Shown in pieces: positions 25,330 through 33,567 of a stretch of DNA of 64,000 nt (positions are counted from its first letter, which is position 1; the number at the start of each line of letters is the position of its first letter). The stretch is from the NCBI RefSeq assembly GCF_016598775.1, contig NZ_CP066802.1, forward strand, positions 310,001-374,000, read 5' to 3'. Position numbers and translations under genes: made by a program. The notes under the pieces were generated by a model. The model searched no databases. It saw nothing but the letters and a program-made list of their open reading frames with translations, and had not been told where the DNA came from. Source of the stretch: Actinomyces weissii. GTDB lineage: Bacteria; Actinomycetota; Actinomycetes; Actinomycetales; Actinomycetaceae.

Positions 25330-26805
25330 ATGACTGAGAAGCCCAGGTCCCAGAAGGCCACAGGTGAGTCCGCTCCGGCTGACGGCCTGGACGGGCAGGC
25401 TGCTGTCAGTCCTGGTCAGCTGCTCGACCAGGTCTACACCCTGCTCTACAACAAGGTTGTAGGACTGATGCTGATCCTGCTGGCGGGCCTGCTCTCACTC
25501 GTAGGCGTCCTCCTGCCCCAGATGCCCTCCGCCGTCAAGGGTGAAGCCGCTCAGGAGGCTCAGTGGCTGGAGTCGGTGCGCCCGGTGCTCGGGGGCTGGA
25601 CCGGCCCGTTGGAACGCGTCGGCTTCCTGAGCATGTTCTCCTCCGTACCCTTCCTGGTGGTCATGGGGCTGCTGGCTGCCTCCATCGCGGCCTGTACCGT
25701 GCACCGGCTGCCTGTGCTGTGGAAGGCTGCACGCCACCCGCACCTGCGGGTGAGCGACCGCTTCTTCGAGCACGCCCGGCTACGTGCCCACTTCACCACC
25801 CCGGTCAGCCCGCAGGCCGCCTTCAAGACGGTGTGTGAGGACGCCCGGAGGCACCGGATGCGGGTGCTGGTGCCAGAGCCAGGCACCGGCCTGAACGCCT
25901 ACCTGGACCGTCACGCCTGGGCTCCTTTCGGCACGGTGCTCGCCCACGCGGCCTTCATCGTCATCATGGTGGGCTTTACGGTCTCCTCGCTGAGCGGCTT
26001 CCGTGACGAGCAGTTCACCTTGACAGTCGGCTACCCCAAGGCGGTCGGACACGGCACCACCCTGGTGGCTGAGGCCCGGTCCTTCCAGGACTCCTACTAC
26101 GCGGACGGTTCCCCCAAGGACTACGTGGCTGACGTCGTGCTGCGTGAGGGGGACCGGGAGGTCGCCTCCCAGCAGGTCCGCGTCAACTCCCCCTTGAGCT
26201 ACGGGGGAGTGATGCTCCACCAGGCCTACTTCGGGGTGGCGGCCGTGCTCCGGGTGCTGGACGGCTCGGGCCAGGAGGTCCTGCACGACGGCGTGGCCCT
26301 GGAGTGGACCAGCAGGGACAAGGTCTTCGTGTTCGGGCGCACCACCTTGCCCGACGGCAGGCTCCTGTACGCCATCAGCCCCGCCTCGGGGCAGGTGGGC
26401 ACAGGGATCGAACCGGGGCAGGTCCGGGTGGAGCTGCTGGAGACGGAGGACGCTGCCCCGCTGGAGCGGGCGCTGGTGGACCAGGGAGTGCCGGTGTCCT
26501 TGGGGGAGTACACCGTCACCTTTGAGCGTGAGAAGCAGTTCACCGGGATGATCCTGCGCAGGGACCCGGGCACCCCGATCGTCTGGGTGGGGTTCGGGAT
26601 GCTTGCCGTGGGGACCTTCCTGACCATGCTGCTGCGTCACCAGCGCATATGGGTGCGCGTGACCGTCGAGGACGGGCAGACCCTGGTGCAGCTGGCCTCC
26701 CCGGACCGCCGGGACTGGGGCTTTGCCCGGCTCTTCACGGAGATGTCTGTACGCGTGAGCCAGAAGATGGCGGGAGACAGGAAGAGGAGTGATGAGGATG
26801 CTTGA
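25330..26805 (+). CDS. resB: Cytochrome c biogenesis protein ResB (Ccs1)
   Basis: A 491-residue System II heme-lyase subunit. Three N-terminal spans (LMLILLAGLLSLVGVLLPQ; VPFLVVMGLLAASIAACTV; GTVLAHAAFIVIMVGFTVS with a likely heme-ligand His) are followed by a large extracytoplasmic domain (RVNSPLSYGGVMLHQAYFG) and a last span near residue 420. ATG at 25330 has GAGGAGGG upstream and starts just after the ccdA stop; GTG at 25315 would overlap ccdA. It works with CcsA. Confidence 0.93.
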   Translation: MTEKPRSQKATGESAPADGLDGQAAVSPGQLLDQVYTLLYNKVVGLMLILLAGLLSLVGVLLPQMPSAVKGEAAQEAQWLESVRPVLGGWTGPLERVGFLSMFSSVPFLVVMGLLAASIAACTVHRLPVLWKAARHPHLRVSDRFFEHARLRAHFTTPVSPQAAFKTVCEDARRHRMRVLVPEPGTGLNAYLDRHAWAPFGTVLAHAAFIVIMVGFTVSSLSGFRDEQFTLTVGYPKAVGHGTTLVAEARSFQDSYYADGSPKDYVADVVLREGDREVASQQVRVNSPLSYGGVMLHQAYFGVAAVLRVLDGSGQEVLHDGVALEWTSRDKVFVFGRTTLPDGRLLYAISPASGQVGTGIEPGQVRVELLETEDAAPLERALVDQGVPVSLGEYTVTFEREKQFTGMILRRDPGTPIVWVGFGMLAVGTFLTMLLRHQRIWVRVTVEDGQTLVQLASPDRRDWGFARLFTEMSVRVSQKMAGDRKRSDEDA

Positions 26806-27706
26806 GTACTCGCAGGCACTACTGCTGATAACAACAGCACTTACGGTTGCGTCAACGATCGCCTACCTGGGGGCTGTCTTGGGGGCGCGTATGGCACCCG
26901 CCGCACCTGGTGCCGATAAGGACGTGATTGTCTGCACCGGCGGGGCCGAGCGGCAGGTTGTGGTGACCGGAGGTGTGCGGCACGCCCCCGTGAAACGGTT
27001 CACGGTGGCCTGGTGGGCCTCCAAGTCCACCCAGCTGGCCTTCCTGCTGCTGAGCGGTTCCATGCTCGCCCGCATGCTGGCCACCGGGCACGCACCCTTC
27101 TCTAACCACTACGAGTTCGCCCTGGCCTTTGCCTGGGGCATGCTCATGGCGCAGGTCTTCTTTGAGTGGCGCTACCGGGTGCGCATGGTGTCCATCATTA
27201 CCTTGCCCGTGATCCTGGGCATGCTGATCTACGCCTCCACCTTGTCCTACCGGCCCAGCCCGCTCATGCCCGCGCTGCAGAACTCCCCGCTGCTGACCCT
27301 GCACGTCCTGACTGCCTCGATCGGCTACGGCGCCGCCGTCGTCTCCTTCGCCGCGGCAGTCATGTACCTGCTGGCCCCTTATATCCGGTGGAGCGGCTGG
27401 CCCAAGGCGGAGGCTCTGGACGACCTGGGCTACCGGGCCACGGTGGTCACCTTCCCCATGCTCACGCTCATGCTGATCCTGGGCTCTATCTGGGGGAACG
27501 TGGCCTGGGGGCGTTACTGGGGGTGGGACCCCAAGGAGACCTCTGCGCTCGTTACCTGGCTGCTCTACGGCGCCTACCTGCACGCCCGTGTGACCCGCAG
27601 GTGGCGCGGCTCCCGCTCGGCGTGGCTGCTGGTCCTGGCCTTCGGGGCGGTGGTCTTCACCTACCTGGGAAACCTCTTCTTCGGGGGGCTTCATGCCTAC
27701 GCCTGA
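26798..27706 (+). CDS. ccsA: Cytochrome c biogenesis protein CcsA (ResC)
   Basis: A 302-residue multi-span heme-handling subunit. The WWD-type signature reads WGRYWGWDPKETSALVTW near residue 240, and histidines sit in neighbouring spans (HVLTASIGYG; GAYLHAR). The start overlaps the resB end: ATG at 26798 has the best distance from GAAGAGGAG, while ATG at 26792 and GTG at 26789 are alternatives. Overlap with both neighbours shows translational coupling. With ResB it attaches heme to NrfH and NrfA. Confidence 0.93.
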   Translation: MLEYSQALLLITTALTVASTIAYLGAVLGARMAPAAPGADKDVIVCTGGAERQVVVTGGVRHAPVKRFTVAWWASKSTQLAFLLLSGSMLARMLATGHAPFSNHYEFALAFAWGMLMAQVFFEWRYRVRMVSIITLPVILGMLIYASTLSYRPSPLMPALQNSPLLTLHVLTASIGYGAAVVSFAAAVMYLLAPYIRWSGWPKAEALDDLGYRATVVTFPMLTLMLILGSIWGNVAWGRYWGWDPKETSALVTWLLYGAYLHARVTRRWRGSRSAWLLVLAFGAVVFTYLGNLFFGGLHAYA

Positions 27707-28445
27707 GGAGGACGCGCTCTGGGAACCACCTGAGGCCGACCCGCAGGAGGCGCTGGCGGAGGACACCGGTCGGGAGCGTGCCGCCCCGGCCGGGGAGCAG
27801 GGCACGTCTGTGGCTGACGGCGGGGGCACGGCAGCCCCGGAGCAGGAACCTGCTTGGAGGCGGCGGCTGCGCGACTCCAGCTTCGGCCAGGTGGCGGTGC
27901 TGCTGGTCGTGGCTTTCGCGGTGGCTATCGTGGCCTGGTGGTCCGTCAGACCAAGCAGCGAGGAGCCTGCACAGGCTGAGTCCGCAGTCATGAGCCAGGT
28001 GCAGGTGGATGGGGCGGGCCAGCCGCCTGCGGTGGGGCAGCAGGCTCCCGACTTCACCGTCCAGGACCTGGATGGTCAGGAGCTCTCGCTGGCCGCCATG
28101 CGGGGCCAGCCGGTGTGGCTGGTGTTCGCGGCTACCTGGTGCAGCGGCTGCCGCACCGAGATGCCGGACCTGCGGGAGGCCATAGCTGCCCACGGTGAGG
28201 CGGTCCGGCTGGTGGTGGTCTACACCGGGGAGGACGTGGACACGGTCTCGGCCTACTCCAGGCGTGTCGGCAACCGCTTTACCGAGGTTGCGGACAGCAC
28301 GCAGGAGGTCTCTGCGGCCTACGGCGTCATGGGGGTGCCAGCCCACTACCTCATAGACGCCGACGGCGTGGTAAGGCAGACGCATGTGGGGCTGCTCGGC
28401 TCCGCCCAGGTGGCTGAGGCGCTCAGGTCTGTGCAGGGAGGCTGA
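27693..28445 (+). CDS. ResA/TlpA-like membrane-anchored thiol-disulfide oxidoreductase
   Basis: A 250-residue thioredoxin-fold protein. An acidic, Pro-rich cytoplasmic N-terminus of about 65 residues precedes one membrane span (VAVLLVVAFAVAIVAWWSV), then the TlpA-like domain with active site CSGC in FAATWCSGCRTEMPDL and the cis-Pro loop GVPAHYLIDADG. It probably reduces apocytochrome cysteines with electrons from CcdA. It overlaps ccsA by 14 bp and is the last gene of the cluster. The N-terminal extension is longer than in typical ResA. Confidence 0.9.
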   Translation: MPTPEEDALWEPPEADPQEALAEDTGRERAAPAGEQGTSVADGGGTAAPEQEPAWRRRLRDSSFGQVAVLLVVAFAVAIVAWWSVRPSSEEPAQAESAVMSQVQVDGAGQPPAVGQQAPDFTVQDLDGQELSLAAMRGQPVWLVFAATWCSGCRTEMPDLREAIAAHGEAVRLVVVYTGEDVDTVSAYSRRVGNRFTEVADSTQEVSAAYGVMGVPAHYLIDADGVVRQTHVGLLGSAQVAEALRSVQGG

Positions 28446-28537
28446 GCCTGCGTGCTCCTATGGGGCGGTCCCAGGCGCCCCAGGTACAGGGGGTCCGGGA
28501 CACGCCCAGGAGGCGGGGCAGGGGCTAGCCTGGGGCC

Positions 28538-29107
28538 GTGAGCACCAATGATTCCCACCGCGCCCGTCTTGCCGAGCTGGTCAACGAGCTGGCCGTGGTC
28601 CACGGGCAGGTGACTCTGGCCTCCGGGCTGGAGTCGGACTTCTACGTAGACATGCGGCGGGCCACCCTGCACCACGAGGCCGCCCCGCTGATCGGTCACG
28701 TCATGCTGGACATGCTGGAGGAGGTGGGGCTGTGGCCCGACGAGGTCACGGCCGTGGGCGGCCTGACCATGGGGGCGGACCCGGTGGCCACGGCCATGCT
28801 GCACGCGGCCGCCTCCCGTGGCCTGGACCTGGACGCCTTCGTGGTGCGCAAGGCCGCCAAGGACCACGGCATGAAGCGGCGTATCGAGGGGCCTGCGGTG
28901 GAGGGCCGCCAAGTGGTGGTCCTGGAGGACACCTCCACCACCGGGGGCTCGCCGCTGGAGGCGGTGGCGGCCCTGCGGGAGGCGGGCGCCCAGGTGCTGG
29001 CGGTGGCGGTGGTGGTGGACCGCGACACCGGTGCCCGGGAGCGGGTGGAGGCCGCCGGTCTGCCCTACTACGCCGCCCTGGGCCTGGAGGACCTGGGCCT
29101 GGCCTGA
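28538..29107 (+). CDS. pyrE: Orotate phosphoribosyltransferase
   Basis: A 189-residue enzyme that joins orotate and PRPP to make OMP in de novo pyrimidine synthesis. The PRPP-binding motif is VVVLEDTSTTGGSP; the N-terminal TLASGLESDFYVD and the catalytic-loop region RKAAKDHGMKRRIEG are characteristic. GTG start. It overlaps the next gene at TGATG. Confidence 0.95.
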   Translation: MSTNDSHRARLAELVNELAVVHGQVTLASGLESDFYVDMRRATLHHEAAPLIGHVMLDMLEEVGLWPDEVTAVGGLTMGADPVATAMLHAAASRGLDLDAFVVRKAAKDHGMKRRIEGPAVEGRQVVVLEDTSTTGGSPLEAVAALREAGAQVLAVAVVVDRDTGARERVEAAGLPYYAALGLEDLGLA

Positions 29108-29808
29108 TGACCGTCAGGGATCTGGCAGACGGGGTTCTGGGGGAGGACGGCGGCCCGCTGCCGCCGGAGGTGGACACCCCCGCTGACGTGCGGGAGGTCG
29201 GCGTCGGCCCCTGGCCGGGCGGGGAGGCCGCCTGGCCCACCGACCCCTGCTACGACCGCGAGCTGCTGCGCGACGGCGACCGGCGCAACGTCGTCGACCA
29301 GTACCGGTACTGGACGGTGGCGGCGATCCGCGCGGACCTGGCCGCCCGCGCGCACCCGCTGCACGTCGCCATCGAGAACGTCTCCCAGGACCTGAACATC
29401 GGCTCTATCGTGCGCAGCGCCAACGCCTTCAACGTGGCCGGGGTGCACATCGTGGGCAGGCGGCGCTGGAACAAGCGCGGGGCCATGGTCACCAACCGCT
29501 ACCTGGACGTGCGCCACCACCCCGAGCCCGCCGGGCTCCTGGAGTGGGCGCAGCAGCGCGGCTACGAGGTGGTGGCCATCGACAACGGCCCCGGTGCCGG
29601 GCTGCTGGAGCGCGCCGAGCTCCCGGAGCGCTGCCTGATGGTCTTCGGCTCCGAGGGGGAGGGGATCAGCACCGAGCTGCTGGCCGGGGCCAGCCAGCTG
29701 CTGCGCATCGGCCAGTACGGCTCCACCCGCTCCATAAACGTCGCGGCGGCCGCCGCCGTCGCCATGCACACCTGGGTGCTGCAGCACGGTGGCGAGCCCA
29801 GCTCCTGA
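29107..29808 (+). CDS. TrmH/SpoU-family RNA 2'-O-methyltransferase
   Basis: A 233-residue SPOUT methylase. The three family motifs are present in order: NIGSIVRSANAFNVAGVHIVG (motif 1), MVFGSEGEGIS (motif 2) and STRSINVAAAAAVAMH (motif 3, knot). The start at 29107 overlaps the pyrE stop (ATGA) and adds about 75 residues before the knot domain. The target could be tRNA or rRNA; the sequence does not separate these. Confidence 0.92.
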   Translation: MTVRDLADGVLGEDGGPLPPEVDTPADVREVGVGPWPGGEAAWPTDPCYDRELLRDGDRRNVVDQYRYWTVAAIRADLAARAHPLHVAIENVSQDLNIGSIVRSANAFNVAGVHIVGRRRWNKRGAMVTNRYLDVRHHPEPAGLLEWAQQRGYEVVAIDNGPGAGLLERAELPERCLMVFGSEGEGISTELLAGASQLLRIGQYGSTRSINVAAAAAVAMHTWVLQHGGEPSS

Positions 29809-29901
29809 GGGCGGGACCAACAGCCGTGCTCACGCCGGGGTGAAACGTGACAGAATCATCCACGCATCACTGCATCCGAACCCATCAACAGGAGGCACCC
29901 A

Positions 29902-30924
29902 GTGGCTATCGCAACCCAGGAGACGTACAACGACATGCTTGACCGCGCCAAGGCCGGCAAGTACGCCGTCCCCGCGATCAACGTCACCTCGTCCCAGACC
30001 CTGTCGGCCGCCCTCAAGGGCTTCGCCGACGCCGAGTCTGACGGCATCATCCAGATCTCCAACGGCGGTGCCGCCTACTGGTCCGGCTCCTCCCGCCTGG
30101 ACCGCGTGAAGGGCTCGATCGCCTTCGCCACCTACGCCCGCGCCGTGGGCGACCTCTACCCGGGCGTCGTCGGCCTGCACACCGACCACTGCCCCAAGAA
30201 GCTCCTGGCTGACTGGATCCACCCGCTGCTGGAGATCGAGGCCGAGCAGGCCAAGCGCGGCGAGCAGCCGATGTTCAACTCCCACATGTGGGACGGCTCC
30301 GCCGAGACCCTGGAGGACAACATCGCCATCGCCGTGGACATGCTGGCCCGCTCCAAGGCCGCCACCACCGTGCTGGAGATCGAGATCGGTGCGGTCGGCG
30401 GTGAGGAGGACGGCATCACCGGTGAGATCAACGAGAACCTCTACACCACCCCCGAGGCCGCCAAGGCCGCTGTGGACGCCCTGGGCCTGGGTGAGAACGG
30501 GCGCTACATCACCGCCCTGACCTTCGGCAACGTGCACGGTTCCTACAAGCCGGGCTTCGTGAAGCTGCGCCCCGAGATCCTGGGTGACATCCAGGCCAAG
30601 GTCGGCGAGCAGGTCGGCAAGGACATGCCCTTCGACCTGGTCATGCACGGCGGCTCCGGCTCCACCGACGAGGAGATCGCCACCGCGGTGCGCAACGGCG
30701 TCATCAAGATGAACGTCGACACCGACACCCAGTACGCCTTCACCCGCCCGATCGTGGACCACATGTTCAGGAACTACGACGGCGTGCTCAAGATCGACGG
30801 CGAGGTCGGCAACAAGAAGACCTACGACCCGCGCGCCTGGGGCAAGCTGGCTGAGGAGGGCATGGCCGCCCGTGTGGTCGAGGCCTGCGAGCGCCTGGGC
30901 TCCGTGGGCTCCGCCCGCCGCTGA
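29902..30924 (+). CDS. fba: Class II fructose-bisphosphate aldolase
   Basis: A 340-residue zinc aldolase for glycolysis and gluconeogenesis. Zinc and substrate motifs are visible: LHTDHCPKK, MWDGSAETLEDN, VGGEEDGITG, TFGNVHG and HGGSGSTDEEI, with NVDTDTQYAF near the end. GTG start with a near-perfect AGGAGG seven bases upstream. Strongly biased codon use fits a highly expressed gene. A strong hairpin follows. Confidence 0.97.
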   Translation: MAIATQETYNDMLDRAKAGKYAVPAINVTSSQTLSAALKGFADAESDGIIQISNGGAAYWSGSSRLDRVKGSIAFATYARAVGDLYPGVVGLHTDHCPKKLLADWIHPLLEIEAEQAKRGEQPMFNSHMWDGSAETLEDNIAIAVDMLARSKAATTVLEIEIGAVGGEEDGITGEINENLYTTPEAAKAAVDALGLGENGRYITALTFGNVHGSYKPGFVKLRPEILGDIQAKVGEQVGKDMPFDLVMHGGSGSTDEEIATAVRNGVIKMNVDTDTQYAFTRPIVDHMFRNYDGVLKIDGEVGNKKTYDPRAWGKLAEEGMAARVVEACERLGSVGSARR

Positions 30925-30984
30925 GCCACCGGGCCGCTGAGGCGGTCTCACCGCCATTGAGCCGCGCAGGCTCTGTGCCGCAGT

Positions 30985-31018
30985 GCCGGTCCCGACGTCC
31001 TAGGAGGTCGGGACCGGC
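30985..31018 (+). terminator. Hairpin terminator after fba
   Basis: A 12-bp perfect stem (30985-30996 with 31007-31018, arm GCCGGTCCCGAC) with a 10-nt loop. Confidence 0.7.
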
Positions 31019-31081
31019 CCGCTTGCTAAGGGCAGGTAGAGTACTCTCAGGCGCCCGGCCAGGTGCGACCTGACACAGTTA

Positions 31082-31094
31082 TGCAAGCCTTGCA
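31082..31094. promoter_or_regulatory. Candidate operator upstream of the second ABC operon
   Basis: TGCAAGCCTTGCA is a perfect 6-1-6 palindrome 118 bp before the binding-protein start. It is followed by TTGTGCAACAA at 31110-31120. Both resemble LacI-family sites. A further palindrome, AGAGTACTCT, lies at 31038-31047. No regulator gene is adjacent. Confidence 0.4.
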
Positions 31095-31212
31095 GCAAAG
31101 TTCAGTGGTTTGTGCAACAATGTGATCGCAACACACCAGCGCGGCAGGTCCCAAGCTGTCGCCACATACGGATTCCCTTCGTGTGACAACCGATGTCCAA
31201 AGGAGGACACTC

Positions 31213-32586
31213 ATGCAAGTCATCTCCCGTCGAATGATGCTGGGTGGTACTGCTGCCCTGGCGGTCGCCGCGACGCTGTCCGCCTGCTCCAAGCCGGCTG
31301 ACAGCAAGATGTCGGACGGCGGCGACGGCGGCGCAGAGGGCGGTGCCGCAGCGGGCTCCGTCTACTTCCTGAACTTCAAGCCTGAGGCGGAGGAGGCCTT
31401 CAAGGCCATCGCCGAGGCCTACACCGAGAAGACTGGTGTGCCGGTCAAGGTCTTCACCGCTGCCTCCGGTAACTACGAGCAGACCCTGACCTCCGAGGTC
31501 GTCAAGTCCGAGGCGCCGACCCTGTTCAACATCAACGGCCCGGTGGGCCTGGCAAACTGGCAGGAGAACGCCTCCGACCTCACGGACTCTGAGGCCGCTA
31601 AGGCCCTGACGGACCCGTCCTTCGCGCTCAAGGGCGAGGACGGCAAGGTATACGGTGTGCCGCTGGCTACCGAGGGCTACGGCCTGATCTACAACAAGGC
31701 CATCCTGGACAAGTACTTTGCCATGGCGGACGCCAAGGCCAAGAGCGTCGACGAGATCAAGGGCTTCGCCAAGCTCAAGGAGGTTGCCGAGGACATGCAG
31801 GCCAAGAAGGCTGACCTCGGTATCGACGGTGCCTTCGCTGCCACCTCCCTGGCTCCCGGTGAGGACTGGCGCTTCCAGACCCACCTGGCCAACTACCCGG
31901 TCTTCTACGAGTACCGTGACATGAAGGCGACTGACGCCAAGGAGCTCAAGTTCACCTACTCGGACAACTACAAGCAGATCTTCGACCTGTACCTCAACAA
32001 CTCCACCATCAGCCCCTCTGAGGCCTCTGGCAAGGCTGTCACCGACTCTATGGCCGAGTTCGCTCTGGGCAAGGCTGCCTTCGTGCAGAACGGTAACTGG
32101 GCCTGGTCCCAGATCTCCAAGGTGGACGGCAACACCGTCAAGGAGGAGGACATCCACTTCATGCCCATCTACGTGGGCGTTGAGGGCGAGGAGAAGTCCG
32201 GCATCGCGGTGGGCACCGAGAACTACCTGACGATCAACGCCGAGGCCCCCGAGGAGGACCGCAAGGCCACCCTGGACTTCCTGAACTGGATGTTCACCGA
32301 CGCCGAGGGCGCCAAGATGCTGGTGGAGAAGTCGGTCGTCTCCGTGGCCCCCTACAAGGCCTTCGCTGACCTCAAGCCGGCTGACCCGCTGGGTAAGGAG
32401 GTCCTGGACTTCATCAACAACGGCGACCTCTACCCTGTGAACTGGGTGTTCCAGACCTTCCCGAGCCAGGAGTTCAAGAACCAGCTCGGCCAGCACCTGG
32501 CCCAGTACGCCTCCGGTAACGAGGACTGGAACGCGGTGAAGGACTACTTCGTCTCGGGCTGGGCCGCTGAGAAGAGCAAGCTCTGA
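31213..32586 (+). CDS. Sugar ABC transporter substrate-binding lipoprotein, second system
   Basis: A 457-residue family 1 solute-binding lipoprotein. The N-terminus has SRRMMLGG and a lipobox ending at Cys25 (TLSAC), then a Gly/Ala/Ser/Asp linker. The mature part shows the pattern of MsmE-like oligosaccharide-binding proteins (VYFLNFKPEAEEAFKAI; YGVPLATEGYGLIYNK; FVQNGNWAW). AGGAGG lies directly upstream of the chosen ATG. Two permeases and a DUF624 gene follow. It is not closely similar to the first binding protein (16518), so the substrates probably differ. Confidence 0.93.
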   Translation: MQVISRRMMLGGTAALAVAATLSACSKPADSKMSDGGDGGAEGGAAAGSVYFLNFKPEAEEAFKAIAEAYTEKTGVPVKVFTAASGNYEQTLTSEVVKSEAPTLFNINGPVGLANWQENASDLTDSEAAKALTDPSFALKGEDGKVYGVPLATEGYGLIYNKAILDKYFAMADAKAKSVDEIKGFAKLKEVAEDMQAKKADLGIDGAFAATSLAPGEDWRFQTHLANYPVFYEYRDMKATDAKELKFTYSDNYKQIFDLYLNNSTISPSEASGKAVTDSMAEFALGKAAFVQNGNWAWSQISKVDGNTVKEEDIHFMPIYVGVEGEEKSGIAVGTENYLTINAEAPEEDRKATLDFLNWMFTDAEGAKMLVEKSVVSVAPYKAFADLKPADPLGKEVLDFINNGDLYPVNWVFQTFPSQEFKNQLGQHLAQYASGNEDWNAVKDYFVSGWAAEKSKL

Positions 32587-32614
32587 GATATCCGCTCCTA
32601 AGCCGATAGGCCCT

Positions 32615-32652
32615 ACCGATGGCGCCCGGCAGCCTGTCCGGGCGCCATCGGT
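32615..32652 (+). terminator. Intercistronic hairpin, second ABC operon
   Basis: A 15-bp perfect stem (32615-32629 with 32638-32652, arm ACCGATGGCGCCCGG) with an 8-nt loop, between the binding-protein gene and the first permease. It occupies the same place as the hairpin at 17932 in the first system. Confidence 0.65.
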
Positions 32653-32721
32653 CACCATCCCTAAACCCCAGCGACATCGGTTCCTGACCCGGCAACGAGG
32701 CCGGGAACGGTAAGAGGCATT

Positions 32722-33567
32722 ATGAACAGCGCTCTGAAAAAGTACTTCCCAATCTTCGCGGGCCCGACCATCCTGGCGTTCCTAATCGCCTTCGTGGTCC
32801 CGTTCTTCATGGGACTCTACCTGTCCTTCACTAAGTTCAAGAACCTGAACAACGCCAAGTGGGTGGGTGGCGCGAACTACGCGGCCGCCCTGCGTTCAGA
32901 GTCCGGCTTCATCTCTGCCCTGGGCTTCACCACTATCGTCTCGATCATCTCGATCATCACGGTCAATATCGGTGCCTTCACCTTGGCCTACCTGCTCACC
33001 CGCAAGCTCAAGGGCACCAACTTCTTCCGCTCGGTGTTCTTCATGCCGAACCTGATCGGCGGTATCGTCCTGGGCTTCACCTGGCAGGTCATGCTCAACG
33101 CCGTGCTCAAGTACTGGGGCCAGACCATCGTCAATGACTGGCGTCTGGGCCTGGCTGGTTTGATCCTGCTGGTCAACTGGCAGCTGATGGGCTACATGAT
33201 GATCATCTACATCGCTGGTCTGCAGAACGTGCCGCCGGAGCTCACCGAGGCCGCCCAGATCGACGGTGCCGGCAAGTGGATGACGCTGCGCAACGTGACC
33301 ATCCCGATGATCATGCCTTCCATCACCATCTGCCTGTTCCTGACCCTGGCTAACACCTTCAAGATGTTCGACCAGAACCTGGCGCTGACCAACGGTGCTC
33401 CACTGAAGAAGACCCAGATGGCGGCGCTGAACATCTTTGACACGATGTACGTGCTCAGGAACCAGCGTGGCGTGGCGCAGGCCGAGGCCGTCATCTTCTT
33501 CCTGATCGTCTCGGTGATCGCGCTGATCCAGCTGCGCCTCACCCGCTCGAAGGAGGTCGACGCGTGA
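32722..33567 (+). CDS. Sugar ABC transporter permease, second system (first subunit)
   Basis: A 281-residue CUT1 permease with six predicted spans, the first at residues 8-30 (FPIFAGPTILAFLIAFVVPFF). The EAA loop reads ELTEAAQIDGAGKWMTLRNV. Its stop overlaps the next gene's GTG start (GTGA), showing coupled translation. The ATPase is again missing. Confidence 0.93.
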   Translation: MNSALKKYFPIFAGPTILAFLIAFVVPFFMGLYLSFTKFKNLNNAKWVGGANYAAALRSESGFISALGFTTIVSIISIITVNIGAFTLAYLLTRKLKGTNFFRSVFFMPNLIGGIVLGFTWQVMLNAVLKYWGQTIVNDWRLGLAGLILLVNWQLMGYMMIIYIAGLQNVPPELTEAAQIDGAGKWMTLRNVTIPMIMPSITICLFLTLANTFKMFDQNLALTNGAPLKKTQMAALNIFDTMYVLRNQRGVAQAEAVIFFLIVSVIALIQLRLTRSKEVDA

